From Micromonospora sp. AMSO31t (GTDB lineage Bacteria > Actinomycetota > Actinomycetes > Mycobacteriales > Micromonosporaceae), in contig NZ_WBKT01000012.1 in NCBI RefSeq assembly GCF_008868175.1, forward strand, positions 1 to 64,000: a stretch of DNA of 64,000 nucleotides, given 5' to 3'. This document shows, piece by piece, positions 41,027 through 50,607 of the stretch (positions are counted from its first letter, which is position 1; each line of letters begins with the position of its first letter). Position numbers and translations under genes: made by a program. The notes beneath the pieces were generated by a model, which did no database searches, was not told where the DNA came from, and saw nothing but the letters and a program-made list of their open reading frames with translations.

Positions 41027-41446
41027 TCAGCCGGGATAGTCGCCGGGCCTCGCGCCCGGGTTGGCGTTCAACCATGCAAGGTAGCGGTTGTACGCGGCCA
41101 GTTCGCCGTCGTCGGCCCCGCCGGTGGGTGCGACCGGCACCCGGCTGACCCGCACCGGCCGGCGTACCGCCGGGGTGGCGGCGGCCGGCTCCGCGTCGGC
41201 GGCCGCCGACGGCGCCGGGATGCTCCGCTCCTCGCGCTCCGCCCGCAGCGTGTGCCGCAGCTCACGCCACCAGACGAACACCACGAAGGCGGCGAAGACC
41301 GGCCACTCGATCGCGTAACCGAAGCTCAGCGTGTTGCCACCGGCGGCCCGGGTGACCTGCCACCAGCCCAGCCCGAGAAAGCCCACCACCAGCACGACCA
41401 TGGCCACGTGGCGGGCGATCCACGCCGGTGTCCAGAGCCGCTTCAT
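41027..41446 (-). CDS. Two-TM membrane protein of unknown function
   Basis: 139 residues. Two transmembrane helices (~10-30 and ~45-62) carry the conserved-looking block [29 protein letters not shown], followed by [11 protein letters not shown] Pro/Ala-rich cytoplasmic linker follows, then a C-terminal motif [13 protein letters not shown]. This combination recurs upstream of DUF3817 genes in actinomycetes, but no function is known. A TACCCT box ends 7 nt before the ATG, predicting a leaderless mRNA for the two-gene unit. Confidence 0.78.
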   Translation of the reverse strand: MKRLWTPAWIARHVAMVVLVVGFLGLGWWQVTRAAGGNTLSFGYAIEWPVFAAFVVFVWWRELRHTLRAEREERSIPAPSAAADAEPAAATPAVRRPVRVSRVPVAPTGGADDGELAAYNRYLAWLNANPGARPGDYPG

Positions 41447-41453
41447 GCCATCG

Positions 41454-41459
41454 AGGGTA
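41454..41459 (-). promoter_or_regulatory. -10 box for leaderless two-gene membrane unit
   Basis: On the minus strand TACCCT ends 7 nt before the ATG at 41446. Confidence 0.5.
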
Positions 41460-41568
41460 CCGGGCCCACCGGCCGTCTCCGACGCGGTGTCGTAGGTGGG
41501 TCGGGTTTGGTGACACCCCGGCTGGGCATCCGTCTAGACGCCAGCCCGAACGAGACGAGGGGGCGACG

Positions 41569-41868
41569 ATGACCGAATCAGTACGCCGTGACGCGAGCCC
41601 GGAGCAGCGGGTGACCGAGTGGGACGGCGACCACGCCCGCACCCACGAGGTCGACGGTGAGCTGCTCGGGGTGGACCCCGCCGAACTCGCCGACGAGGAC
41701 CTGATCCGGGAGATGCAGAGCCTGCACCGGACCCGCCTGGACACCCTCCGGCACGCCACCGACTCGGCGCTCGCCAACCACCTGCGCCGCACCGCCGAGC
41801 TGGAGACCGAGTACCTGGCCCGGAACCCGGGCCGGGAGGTCGACCCGAGCCGGCTCCGGGACGCCTGA
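41569..41868 (+). CDS. DUF6158-like small protein
   Basis: 99 residues, ATG with GAGGGGGCGACG upstream. The second half is a charged helical module: LGVDPAELADEDLIREMQSLHRTRLDTLRHATDSALANHLRRTAELETEYLAR. This matches the DUF6158 type found in many actinomycetes. The function is unknown, and the lack of a membrane segment suggests a cytoplasmic protein. The start codon of the next gene overlaps its stop (TGATG/ATGA), so the two are coupled. Confidence 0.78.
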   Translation: MTESVRRDASPEQRVTEWDGDHARTHEVDGELLGVDPAELADEDLIREMQSLHRTRLDTLRHATDSALANHLRRTAELETEYLARNPGREVDPSRLRDA

Positions 41869-42191
41869 TGAGCAACCACGCCGAGCGCGGCATGTCCGCG
41901 CCGCCCGAGGTGGTGTTCAGCACCGCCACCGACCCGGACCGGTCGTCGGCCTGGCTGCCGGAGGAGCTGCGCCGCTCCGGCACGCACCAGGTGGAGGTGG
42001 TCGACGCCGAGGACATGCGGGCCCGCTGGAGTTCCGAGTCCGCCGGGTGGTCGGCGGACATCGACGTGGAGCCGGCCGACGCCGGGGGCGCCCGGGTCCG
42101 GCTCGACCTGACCGGCACCGACCACGGCATGGCCGACGAGATCCTGTCCAACCTCGCCCGCGAGGTGTCCGACAACCTGAACGCCGGCTGA
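41868..42191 (+). CDS. SRPBCC-like small protein
   Basis: 107 residues, coupled to the previous gene by a one-base overlap. The sequence (PPEVVFSTATDPDRSSAWLPEEL, then strands VEVVDAEDMRARWSS and ARVRLDLTG, then a final helix DEILSNLAREVSDNLNAG) fits a short START/SRPBCC fold, which binds hydrophobic ligands in a groove. It is about 30 residues shorter than most members. Ligand and role unknown. Confidence 0.65.
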   Translation: MSNHAERGMSAPPEVVFSTATDPDRSSAWLPEELRRSGTHQVEVVDAEDMRARWSSESAGWSADIDVEPADAGGARVRLDLTGTDHGMADEILSNLAREVSDNLNAG

Positions 42192-42222
42192 GCCGGCCGC
42201 CACGACGAGAAGGGGAGGCCGG

Positions 42223-42762
42223 GTGACCGGGAGTGGCCTGAAGCAGAAGGTGGCGCGGCTGCGCCAGGCGTACGCGCCGCACGAGTACCGGCCGCTGGGC
42301 GGCTACCTGGCGGCCATGGGCACCTACGGTGCCGTCACCGCGTCGCTGGTCGGCCTGGTCCGGGCGACCGGCCGCCCGGTGCCGGAGCGGCCCGCGCCCG
42401 CGGACGTGGTGCTCCTCTCGATCGCGACCCACAAGCTGAGCCGGCTGCTCTCCAAGGACGCGATCACCAGCCCGCTGCGCGCGCCGTTCACCCGGTACGA
42501 CCACCCGATCGGCAGCGGCGAGGTGATGGAACAGGTACGCGACCAGGGCAGCCCCACCCGGCACGCCCTCGGCGAGCTGCTGAGCTGCCCGTTCTGCCTG
42601 GCGGTCTGGGTCGCCACGGGGCTCACCGGCGGGCTGGTGCTGGCGCCCCGGCTGACCCGGCTCGTCGCCACCGCGCTGACCGCGGTGGCCGCCTCCGACT
42701 TCCTCCAGATGGGGTACGCGATGGCCCAGCAGGCGGCCGAGGGTGGGCACCGGGACGAGTGA
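42223..42762 (+). CDS. DUF1360 membrane protein
   Basis: 179 residues from GTG 42223, with AAGGGGAGG upstream. DUF1360 features are clear: LSIATHKLSRLLSKDAITSPLRAPFTRY, GEVMEQVRDQGSPTRHALGELLSCPFCLAVWVATG (with the CPFC pair) and two to three hydrophobic helices. The family is widespread in soil bacteria and near general stress or sporulation genes; its function is unknown. It may share a transcript with the two small genes just upstream. It ends at a very strong hairpin. Confidence 0.88.
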   Translation: MTGSGLKQKVARLRQAYAPHEYRPLGGYLAAMGTYGAVTASLVGLVRATGRPVPERPAPADVVLLSIATHKLSRLLSKDAITSPLRAPFTRYDHPIGSGEVMEQVRDQGSPTRHALGELLSCPFCLAVWVATGLTGGLVLAPRLTRLVATALTAVAASDFLQMGYAMAQQAAEGGHRDE

Positions 42763-42770
42763 CCGACGAC

Positions 42771-42807
42771 GCGAAGGGGGCCGGCGCACCGCGCCGGCCC
42801 CCTTCGC
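42771..42807. terminator. Strong bidirectional hairpin terminator
   Basis: A perfect 17-bp stem (42771-42787 with 42791-42807) with a 3-nt loop lies between the DUF1360 gene and the convergent small gene at 42822. Confidence 0.8.
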
Positions 42808-42821
42808 ACGTTCCGGTCCGC

Positions 42822-43031
42822 TCAGGTGGGCGTGGTGCCGTGGTCCTCGCCGGCCCACCCCCGCGACGCCTCCGGCTCCCGCTCGTCGCGGTCCTCGCCG
42901 GTGATGACGTCGTCGGAGACCGCGGTCTGGTCGTGCTCGCCGGCGAAGTCGGACTCCGACAGCGTGTCGATGCCCTCCGGTGGCTGGCCGAGCGCCGGGG
43001 GGTGCTCGTGTTCCTCGTTACGGTCGCTCAT
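42822..43031 (-). CDS. 69-residue acidic hypothetical protein
   Basis: A small, Asp/Glu-rich, probably disordered protein (SDRNEEHEHPPALGQPPEG at the start). ATG at 43031 has GGAGAGGACAGCG upstream. It resembles other short acidic proteins in this window (1418-1801, 44698-44916), but there is no sequence match beyond composition. It lies downstream of the small gene at 43074-43298 on the same strand. Unknown function. Confidence 0.55.
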   Translation of the reverse strand: MSDRNEEHEHPPALGQPPEGIDTLSESDFAGEHDQTAVSDDVITGEDRDEREPEASRGWAGEDHGTTPT

Positions 43032-43073
43032 CGCGCTGTCCTCTCCGTCCTCTGGCCGCGTCCGCCGGAAGGC

Positions 43074-43298
43074 TCAGGCCACCGTCCCGCCGAGCAGGTC
43101 GGCCGCCTCGTCGACCGCGTACTCGCCCTGTGGCAGGGCGGCGATCCGGGTGAGCAGCTCGGCGGGGAGTTCGGCGGCCACCGCCCGGCGGTAGATGTCC
43201 GCCTGACTGATCCGCTCCTGGCCGTGGAAGATGTCGTCGAGCAGTTCGTCGAGCTGTCGGGTGTCCGGCTGCTCGGTCACGGGCGCGTCGTCGGTCAC
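43074..43298 (-). CDS. 74-residue protein, possibly DUF2795-like
   Basis: GTG start at 43298. The last 45 residues read as two helices with a DUF2795-like pattern (RAVAAELPAELLTRIAALPQGEYAVDEAADLLGG). The first 30 are acidic (QLDELLDDIFHGQERIS). DUF2795 proteins are small actinobacterial proteins of unknown role. TAGCTG 6 nt before the start is a weaker -10 candidate. Confidence 0.6.
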   Translation of the reverse strand: MTDDAPVTEQPDTRQLDELLDDIFHGQERISQADIYRRAVAAELPAELLTRIAALPQGEYAVDEAADLLGGTVA

Positions 43299-43346
43299 GC
43301 CGACCAGCTACCCGGGGCCGAATCGGTCAAACGTCCCACCGGCCGC

Positions 43347-44432
43347 TCAGGCGGGGGTGGGGAGGGTGGCCCGCCGGGCGCGGACCGCCTGGGCGAGGTG
43401 GTCGAGGACCTCCGCCGTGGTGTCCCAGCCCAGGCAGGCGTCGGTGACCGACTTCCCGTACTCCAGCTCGCGGGTGGGGTCGAGGTCCTGGCGGCCGGGC
43501 TGGAGGAAGCTCTCCAGCATGATGCCGACGATGCCGCGCTGGCCGGCGGCGAGCTGGGCGGCCACGTCGGCGGCGACCACCGGCTGGTTGCGGTGGTCCT
43601 TGCCGCTGTTGGCGTGGCTCGCGTCGACCACCACCCGCTCGGGCAGCCCGGCCGCGCGCAGCAGGTCCAGCGCCCCCGCCACCGACTCCGCGTCGTAGTT
43701 GGGCCGGCCACCGCCGCCCCGCAGCACGAGGTGCCCGTCGGCGTTGCCCCGGGTGTGCATGATCGCCGGGGTGCCGGAGACGTCGATGCCGGGGAAGACG
43801 TGCGGCACGCCGGCCGCCCGGATCGCGTCCACCGCGGTGGCGATGCTGCCGTCGGGGCGGTTCTTCATGCCGATCGGCATGGACAGACCGGAGGCGAGCT
43901 GCCGGTGCACCTGGCTCTCCACGGTCCGGGCGCCGATCGCGCCCCAGGCCACCGTGTCGGCGATGTACTGCGGGGTGATCGGGTCGAGGAACTCGCAGCC
44001 CACCGGCAGGCCCAGCCGCAGCACGTCGAGCAGGAGCGCCCGGGCGGTGCGCAGGCCGGTGTTCACGTCGCCCGACCCGTCCAGGCCCGGGTCGTTGATG
44101 AGGCCCTTCCAGCCCACGGTCGAGCGCGGCTTCTCGAAGTAGACCCGCATCACCACGAGCAGGTCGTCGGCGAGCCGGTCGGCGACCTGGCGCAGCCGGC
44201 CCGCGTACTCCAGGGCGGCGGCGGGGTCGTGCACCGAGCAGGGGCCGACCACGACCAGCAGCCGGTCGTCGGCGCGGTCCAGCACCTGGCCGACGGCACG
44301 CCGGCCGGCCACCACGGCCTCGGCGAGGGAGCCCTCGAGGGGCAGGTGGTGGTGCAGCAGGGCCGGGGTGGTCAGCGGCACGACGCGGTCGATCCGCTGG
44401 TCGATGACCCGATGGGCGTCCGGGGTCGTCAC
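43347..44432 (-). CDS. aroF: 3-deoxy-7-phosphoheptulonate (DAHP) synthase, type I
   Basis: 361 residues. It condenses phosphoenolpyruvate and erythrose-4-phosphate, the first step of the shikimate pathway to aromatic amino acids. Signatures are LLVVVGPCSVHDPAAALEYA, MRVYFEKPRSTVGWKGLINDP, GCEFLDPITPQYIADTVAWGAIGARTVESQVH, MPIGMKNRPDG and VVVDASHANSGKDHRNQP (metal and substrate sites, each read over its own block). Most actinomycetes also have the plant-like type II enzyme, so this type I form may serve regulation or a secondary pathway. No other aro gene is adjacent. A structured leader at 44478-44536 suggests attenuation control. Confidence 0.95.
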   Translation of the reverse strand: MTTPDAHRVIDQRIDRVVPLTTPALLHHHLPLEGSLAEAVVAGRRAVGQVLDRADDRLLVVVGPCSVHDPAAALEYAGRLRQVADRLADDLLVVMRVYFEKPRSTVGWKGLINDPGLDGSGDVNTGLRTARALLLDVLRLGLPVGCEFLDPITPQYIADTVAWGAIGARTVESQVHRQLASGLSMPIGMKNRPDGSIATAVDAIRAAGVPHVFPGIDVSGTPAIMHTRGNADGHLVLRGGGGRPNYDAESVAGALDLLRAAGLPERVVVDASHANSGKDHRNQPVVAADVAAQLAAGQRGIVGIMLESFLQPGRQDLDPTRELEYGKSVTDACLGWDTTAEVLDHLAQAVRARRATLPTPA

Positions 44433-44477
44433 GGTGGGGTTCCTTCCGCCGACCGTGCCCGGGGCCGGCGCCCGGGA

Positions 44478-44536
44478 TCGAGCCGGCTGCTCGAAAAGCG
44501 AATGGGCAGGGAATCATCCCTGCCCGGCCGGCTCGA
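44478..44536 (-). promoter_or_regulatory. Nested hairpin leader upstream of DAHP synthase
   Basis: Outer arms of 10 bp (44478-44487 and 44527-44536, perfect) enclose an inner perfect 9-bp hairpin (44504-44512 with 44517-44525, loop ATCA). The structure ends ~45 nt before the start codon on the minus strand. It could be an attenuator or a protein-binding leader. No Trp-, Phe- or Tyr-rich leader peptide was found upstream. Confidence 0.6.
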
Positions 44537-44697
44537 AGAGGAAGTGACGTCAGCTCATGGTCGAGTCACCGGCTCCTCCAGCCGGCTGCCTAAACCATCG
44601 ATACGACCGCGTCACGCCCGTCAGCGTACCCGACGTCAGGGACGGGTCCCACCCGCTCGTCGGGTACGCCACGCCCCGCCGGGGGTATGGGGACCGC

Positions 44698-44916
44698 ATG
44701 AGTTCCCACCAGAGCGACCAGGACCGGATCGAGTCCCGCGCCCACCTGCTGCCCGAGGAGGCGGCGGTCGGCAGCGAGGATCCGGAGGCGCAGGCCGACG
44801 CGATCCTCGCCGAATCGGACATCCGGGAGGAGGACCGGAACGCCGCACCGGACACGGTGCTGGAGCACCGGACCTCCGACGAGACCGTCACCCCCGCCGC
44901 CGAGCCGCCCGACTGA
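44698..44916 (+). CDS. 72-residue acidic hypothetical protein
   Basis: ATG at 44698. Residues 8-45 are conserved-looking (DRIESRAHLLPEE, then DPEAQADAILAESDIREEDRN); the rest is acidic and Thr/Pro-rich. I recall similar short proteins in many actinomycetes, without a function. The 47-codon in-frame extension upstream overlaps the DAHP leader and was rejected. Its 3' end overlaps the convergent gene at 44888 by 29 bp. Confidence 0.65.
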   Translation: MSSHQSDQDRIESRAHLLPEEAAVGSEDPEAQADAILAESDIREEDRNAAPDTVLEHRTSDETVTPAAEPPD

Positions 44917-45604
44917 CCGGGACCCCCCGACCCCGCTGGGAACCCCGGTAGGTGGTCTCCCGCAACCACGCGAGCGGACCGGCCAGGCGCAGGCCCGGCG
45001 GCACGTTGCCGATCGGATCGAAGGCCAGCGCGGCGTCCTGCCGGGCGTCGCGCCGGCCGCCGAGGCGCACCTCGCCGAACGGCCGCCACGGCCCGACCGC
45101 CGAAGCCACCGCCAGCACCAGCCGGGGCCCGTCGTCGCCGGCCCCCGCCGGAAGTTCGGCCAGGCCCCGGCCCAGCTCCGGCGAGTCGGGGTCGGCCAGC
45201 ACGGCCAGGTACAACCGCCGCCGGCCCGCCCGGTAGGACATGATCGAGGTGTACGTCCCGGTGAAGCCGCGCCGGGGCAGCGGCAGGTGGCGCAGCACCG
45301 GTGCGGCGGCGCTGGAGCTGGCCAGCAGGTCCACCGGCGGCTCCGGGTCGCGGTGCAGCCGGATTCCCACGCCCAGCACGTCCGGCCAGCTCCCCGGGGT
45401 GGGCACGCCCTTCGACAGGCGCACCGTCGCCGGCCACCGGCCCGGCAGGTCGAGCAGCGGCACGCCGGTCGGCGGGCCCGGCGTACCCCAGATCAGGACC
45501 TCGGCGGAGAAGGTGCGGCCGGCGGGATGCAGCAGCCGGGCGCCCCGGAGCCGGGCGAGCAGGAGGGCGGCGCGTTCGACCGCGGACGATGCGGGGGTGG
45601 ACAT
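44888..45604 (-). CDS. Catalase-fold-like protein of unknown function
   Basis: 238 residues from ATG 45604. The order of motifs resembles a minimal catalase or allene-oxide-synthase-like fold: HPAGRTFSAEVLIWG, RWPATVRLSKGVPTPGSWPDVLGVGIRLH, PVDLLASSS, then RGFTGTYTSIMSYR and the strands DPIGNVPPGLRLAGPLAWLRETTYRGSQRGRG. In catalases the ATVRLS...PDVLG block follows the distal His and helps bind haem, but the usual distal His-Val-x-Ala motif is not obvious, and the protein is far shorter than catalases. An unrelated beta-barrel is possible. No neighbouring gene clarifies it. Confidence 0.6.
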   Translation of the reverse strand: MSTPASSAVERAALLLARLRGARLLHPAGRTFSAEVLIWGTPGPPTGVPLLDLPGRWPATVRLSKGVPTPGSWPDVLGVGIRLHRDPEPPVDLLASSSAAAPVLRHLPLPRRGFTGTYTSIMSYRAGRRRLYLAVLADPDSPELGRGLAELPAGAGDDGPRLVLAVASAVGPWRPFGEVRLGGRRDARQDAALAFDPIGNVPPGLRLAGPLAWLRETTYRGSQRGRGVPVSRAARRRG

Positions 45605-45673
45605 GCCGGGCGAGTACCCCGGCGCGCGGCGACGATGCTCCCCGCACGTCACCTTTCCACCCGCGAGATCGGA

Positions 45674-45679
45674 TAGCGT
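45674..45679 (+). promoter_or_regulatory. -10 box for leaderless M16 peptidase gene
   Basis: TAGCGT ends 6 nt before the ATG at 45686; no Shine-Dalgarno lies between. Confidence 0.55.
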
Positions 45680-45685
45680 CGTGCC

Positions 45686-46978
45686 ATGCCCGACAGCGGT
45701 TACCCCTGGCCGATCGAGACGACCCGACTGGACAACGGCCTGCGCGTGGTGGTGAGCGAGGACCGCACCGCTCCCGCCGTCGCCGTGAACATCTGGTACG
45801 ACGTGGGTTCCCGCCACGAACCGGCCGGCCAGACCGGCTTCGCCCACCTCTTCGAGCACCTGATGTTCGAGGGCTCGGTCAACGTGGCGAAGACCGAGCA
45901 CATGAGGTTCATCCAGGGTTCCGGCGGCTCGCTCAACGCCACCACCAACCCGGACCGGACCAACTACTTCGAGACGGTCCCGGCCGAGCACCTGGAGCTG
46001 GCGCTCTGGCTGGAAGCCGACCGGATGGGCGGGCTGGTCCCGGCGCTGACCCAGGAGACGTTGGACAACCAGCGGGACGTGGTGAAGAACGAGCGCCGGC
46101 AGCGCTACGAGAACGTGCCGTACGGCGACGCCTGGCTGCGGCTGCTGCCGCTGCTCTATCCGCCCGGGCACCCCTACCACCACGCCACCATCGGCTCGAT
46201 GGCCGACCTGAACGCCGCCGACCTGGCCACCTTCCAGGCGTTCCACCGCACCTGGTACGCGCCGAACAACGCGGTGCTGACCGTGGTCGGCGACACCACC
46301 GCCGCCGAGGTGTTCGCGCTGGCCGACAAGTACTTCGGCGGGCTGCCGTCGCGCGAGGACATCCCGGCGGCCCCGGACGGGCGCGCCGTCCCGGCCACCG
46401 GCCGGCCCGCGGTGGAGACGGTCACCGCCGACGTGCCCGCTCCCCGGGTCTACGTCGCGCACCGCACCCACGCCTTCGGCACCCCCGGGTACGACGTGAC
46501 CACCGTGCTCGCCACCGTGCTGGGCAGCGGCCGGGGCAGCCGGCTCTACCAGCGGCTCGCCGACGGCGAGCGGATCGCCCAGCCGGACCTCGTCGGGGCG
46601 TACGGGGTGGACCTGGCGCACGCGCCGGCGCCGCTCATCGCCACCGCCACGGCCCGACCCGGGGTGTCCGGCGACCGGCTGTGCGAGGGGCTGGCCGAGG
46701 TGGTCGACGAGCTGGCCACCGTGCCGGTGACCGCCGCCGAGCTGGACCGGGCCAAGGCGCTGCTGAGCACCATGTGGTGGCGGCAGATGTCCACGGTGGA
46801 CGGCCGTGCCGACACCCTCGGCCGGTACGCCACCCAGTTCGGCGACCCGGCCCGGGCCGGCGAGCGGCTGCCCGCCTGGCTCGCCGTCACCGCCGAGCAG
46901 GTCGCCGAGCAGGCCACCGAGCTGCTCGGCGCGGCCGACCGGGCGACCCTCACCTACCTGCCCGAGGAGACCTCATGA
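45686..46978 (+). CDS. M16 zinc peptidase, catalytic subunit
   Basis: 430 residues. The inverted zinc motif HLFEH (His54-x-x-Glu57-His58) and the downstream Glu region (NERRQRYENVPYG) mark an active M16 (pitrilysin/processing peptidase) subunit. The C-terminal homologous half follows (~residues 230-430). It has no signal peptide, so it is probably cytoplasmic. The next gene, coupled by an ATGA overlap, encodes a paralogue without the zinc motif, so the two form the active/inactive heterodimer known for this family. Natural substrates in actinomycetes are unknown. Confidence 0.93.
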   Translation: MPDSGYPWPIETTRLDNGLRVVVSEDRTAPAVAVNIWYDVGSRHEPAGQTGFAHLFEHLMFEGSVNVAKTEHMRFIQGSGGSLNATTNPDRTNYFETVPAEHLELALWLEADRMGGLVPALTQETLDNQRDVVKNERRQRYENVPYGDAWLRLLPLLYPPGHPYHHATIGSMADLNAADLATFQAFHRTWYAPNNAVLTVVGDTTAAEVFALADKYFGGLPSREDIPAAPDGRAVPATGRPAVETVTADVPAPRVYVAHRTHAFGTPGYDVTTVLATVLGSGRGSRLYQRLADGERIAQPDLVGAYGVDLAHAPAPLIATATARPGVSGDRLCEGLAEVVDELATVPVTAAELDRAKALLSTMWWRQMSTVDGRADTLGRYATQFGDPARAGERLPAWLAVTAEQVAEQATELLGAADRATLTYLPEETS

Positions 46979-48321
46979 CGCTGATCGCCACCCGTCCCGG
47001 GCCGGGCGCCGCCCGCCCGTACCGGTTCCCGCAGGTCGTCCGCCGGTCCGCCGCCGGCGGGCAGGTCGTCGCCGCGCACCTGCCCGGGCAGAACCTCGCC
47101 GTCGCGCTGCTGCTGCTCGACGGCGGCGCCGGCCGGGAGCCGGTCGGCAAGGAGGGGCTCGGCGGGGTGCTGGCCAAGGCGCTGGAGGAGGGGACCGCGC
47201 AGCGGGACGCCACCGCGTACGCCCTGGCCATCGAGGCGCTCGGCACCGAGCTGGTGACCGGCCTGGACTGGGACTCGTTCCAGGTCAGCGTGCAGGTGCC
47301 GGTGGACCGGCTGAGCGCCGCCGTGGAGTTGCTCGCCGAGGCGGTGCGCACGCCGAAGCTCGACCCGGCCGACGTGCGGCGGGTCCGCGACGACGAGGCG
47401 ACCGCCCTGCGGATGGACTGGGCGAACCCGGGCCCGCGGGCCGACGCCGTGCTGCGCGCCGACCTGTTCGGCGCGGACAACCGCTGGGGCCGCCCCATGT
47501 ACGGCGACCCGGAGAGCGTGGCCGGCCTGGACGTGGACGACGTCACCGTCTTCCACTCCGAGTGGTTCATCCGCCCGGGCACGCTGATCGTCGCCGGTGA
47601 CCTGGACCGGATCGACCTCGACGCGCTCGCCGCGACGGTGTTCACCGGGGCCGGCGGCGCGGCGGCGGACCGGGGCGGCCCGATCGAGGCGCCGGTGTCC
47701 GACCGGCGGCGGATCATCCTGGTCGACCGTCCCGGCTCGGTGCAGTCCACGCTCCGCCTCGGGCACCCGTCGCCGCACCGCGCCCACCCGGACCACGTGC
47801 CGATGACGCTGGCCGGCACGGTGCTCGGTGGGGCCTTCACCTCCCGGCTCAACCACCTGATCCGCGAGGTGCGTGGCTACACGTACGGGATCCGGGGCGA
47901 CTTCGCCTCGTCCCGCCGGTTCGGCCGGTTCGCCATCAGCTCCGGGGTGCAGACGGCGGTGACCGCGCCGGCCCTGGTCGAGGCGGTGGGCGAGGTGTCG
48001 CGTACCCAGTTGACCGGGGTGACCGAGGACGAGCTGGCGGTGGCGCGCTCCTGGCGGGCCGGCCAGCTCTCCGTCGAGCTGCAGAGCCCCCGGGCCATCG
48101 CCTCGGCGCTGACCACGCTGGTGGTGCACGACCTGCCGGACGACTACCACGCCCAGCTGCGCGAGGCGCTGCTCGCCGCGACCGTCGAGGAGGTGTCCGC
48201 GGCGGCCGCCGCCCACCTGCACCCGGAGTCGCTCACCCTGGTCGTCGAGGGCGACTCGGCGGTGATCCGGGACGAGCTGGTGGCCGCCGGCCTCGGCGAC
48301 GTGGTCGACCACCGGTCCTGA
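46975..48321 (+). CDS. M16 peptidase-like partner lacking the zinc motif
   Basis: 448 residues from ATG 46975. The overall M16 fold is kept (DGGAGREPVGKEGLGGVLAKALEEGT at the place of the motif, GTLIVAGDLD and IREVRGYTYGIRGDFASSR), but HxxEH is replaced by GGVLAKAL, so it cannot bind catalytic zinc. The conserved RGYTYG loop, which holds substrate main chain, is present in this subunit. This is the usual non-catalytic partner. A terminator-like hairpin lies ~70 bp downstream. Confidence 0.93.
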   Translation: MTLIATRPGPGAARPYRFPQVVRRSAAGGQVVAAHLPGQNLAVALLLLDGGAGREPVGKEGLGGVLAKALEEGTAQRDATAYALAIEALGTELVTGLDWDSFQVSVQVPVDRLSAAVELLAEAVRTPKLDPADVRRVRDDEATALRMDWANPGPRADAVLRADLFGADNRWGRPMYGDPESVAGLDVDDVTVFHSEWFIRPGTLIVAGDLDRIDLDALAATVFTGAGGAAADRGGPIEAPVSDRRRIILVDRPGSVQSTLRLGHPSPHRAHPDHVPMTLAGTVLGGAFTSRLNHLIREVRGYTYGIRGDFASSRRFGRFAISSGVQTAVTAPALVEAVGEVSRTQLTGVTEDELAVARSWRAGQLSVELQSPRAIASALTTLVVHDLPDDYHAQLREALLAATVEEVSAAAAAHLHPESLTLVVEGDSAVIRDELVAAGLGDVVDHRS

Positions 48322-48381
48322 CCGGCTCGGCGCGTGGCGGTGTTCGACCCGGACGCCGCCGCGCCGGGGCCCGGGATGTGA

Positions 48382-49626
<1,245 letters not shown>

Positions 49627-49629
49627 AAA

Positions 49630-50070
49630 GTGGCGGACGAGCGAACCGGGCCGGCCCTGGCCGACCTCGTGGCGAGCCGCCGGCTCGGCGTGCTCGCCAC
49701 CCTGAAGCGCGACGGCCGGCCCCAACTGTCCACCGTGGTCCACTCCTACGACCGGGACGCGGGGCTGATCCGGATCTCGGTGACCGACGGCCGGGCGAAG
49801 ACCGCGAACCTGCGCCGCGACCCCCGGGCCAGCTTCCACGTCAGCAGCGAGGACGGCTGGGCGTACGCGGTGGTGGAGGCCCGGGCCGAGCTGACCCCGG
49901 TGGCGGAACGGCCGGACGACCCGACCGTGGAGGAACTGGTCGGGCTCTACCGGGCGGTGCAGGGCGAACACCCGGACTGGGACGACTTCCGGCGGGCCAT
50001 GGTGGCCGAGCGCAGGCTGGTGCTCCGGCTGCACGTCGAGCGGCTCTACGGGAGGCCGCCGCGCGCCTGA
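49630..50070 (+). CDS. PPOX-class F420-dependent oxidoreductase
   Basis: 146 residues from GTG 49630, 3 bp after asd. It has the split beta-barrel of flavin/F420 proteins: LASRRLGVLATLKRDGRPQLSTVVHSYD, IRISVTDGRAKTANLRRDPRASFHV, and a C-terminal helix ending LRLHVERLYGRPP. Members bind the deazaflavin F420 and reduce diverse substrates, sometimes in redox defence. The close spacing suggests cotranscription with asd, though their functions are not obviously linked. Confidence 0.9.
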   Translation: MADERTGPALADLVASRRLGVLATLKRDGRPQLSTVVHSYDRDAGLIRISVTDGRAKTANLRRDPRASFHVSSEDGWAYAVVEARAELTPVAERPDDPTVEELVGLYRAVQGEHPDWDDFRRAMVAERRLVLRLHVERLYGRPPRA

Positions 50071-50144
50071 CCGGTGCCGGCCCCCCGGTTACCTTGTCCG
50101 CGCCGCCGGGTAGACCGCGGTGCCGACACCGAGAGGGGAGCACC

Positions 50145-50561
50145 ATGACAACGGTCGGAGAGTTCATGACGACCCGGTTGGTGACGATGGACGGCAGCGA
50201 CACCCTCACCGCCGCGGCGCAGGAGATGCGCGACAGCGCCATCGGCGACGTGGTGGTGACCGACAACGACAACGTGGTCGGCATCGTCACGGACCGGGAC
50301 ATCACGGTGCGAGGCGTGGCCGAGAGCCTGAATCCCGACACGACGAAGCTCGACCAGATCACCAGCAAGGACGTGGTGACGGTCAGCCAGTACGACGACG
50401 CGGTGGCCGCCGCCGACCTCATGCGCACCTACGGCGTCCGCCGGCTGCCGGTGACCGAGGACGGCCGCCTGATCGGCCTGGTGTCGATCGGTGACCTGGC
50501 CGTCGAGCGGGAGCCCCAGTCGGTGCTCGCGGACGTCAGCGCCGACGACCCGAACAACTGA
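50145..50561 (+). CDS. Tandem CBS-domain protein
   Basis: 138 residues from ATG 50145, with GAGAGGGGAG upstream. Two CBS domains follow in tandem (residues ~5-60 and ~70-130): VGEFMTTRLVTMDGSDTLTAAAQEMRDSAIGDVVVTD and DVVTVSQYDDAVAAADLMRTYGVRRLPVTE. A pair of CBS domains binds adenine nucleotides such as AMP or ATP. Stand-alone pairs like this (hypoxic-response-protein-like) usually act as energy sensors or stress proteins. The partner is unknown. It ends at a strong terminator. Confidence 0.93.
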   Translation: MTTVGEFMTTRLVTMDGSDTLTAAAQEMRDSAIGDVVVTDNDNVVGIVTDRDITVRGVAESLNPDTTKLDQITSKDVVTVSQYDDAVAAADLMRTYGVRRLPVTEDGRLIGLVSIGDLAVEREPQSVLADVSADDPNN

Positions 50562-50576
50562 CTCGTCCGCCGCGGT

Positions 50577-50607
50577 AACGCCGGCCCCCGGTTCGGGGGC
50601 CGGCGTT
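50577..50607 (+). terminator. Terminator after CBS gene
   Basis: A perfect 13-bp stem (50577-50589 with 50595-50607) with a 5-nt loop ends in a short T run (TTTC), the nearest to a canonical intrinsic terminator in the window. Confidence 0.75.
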
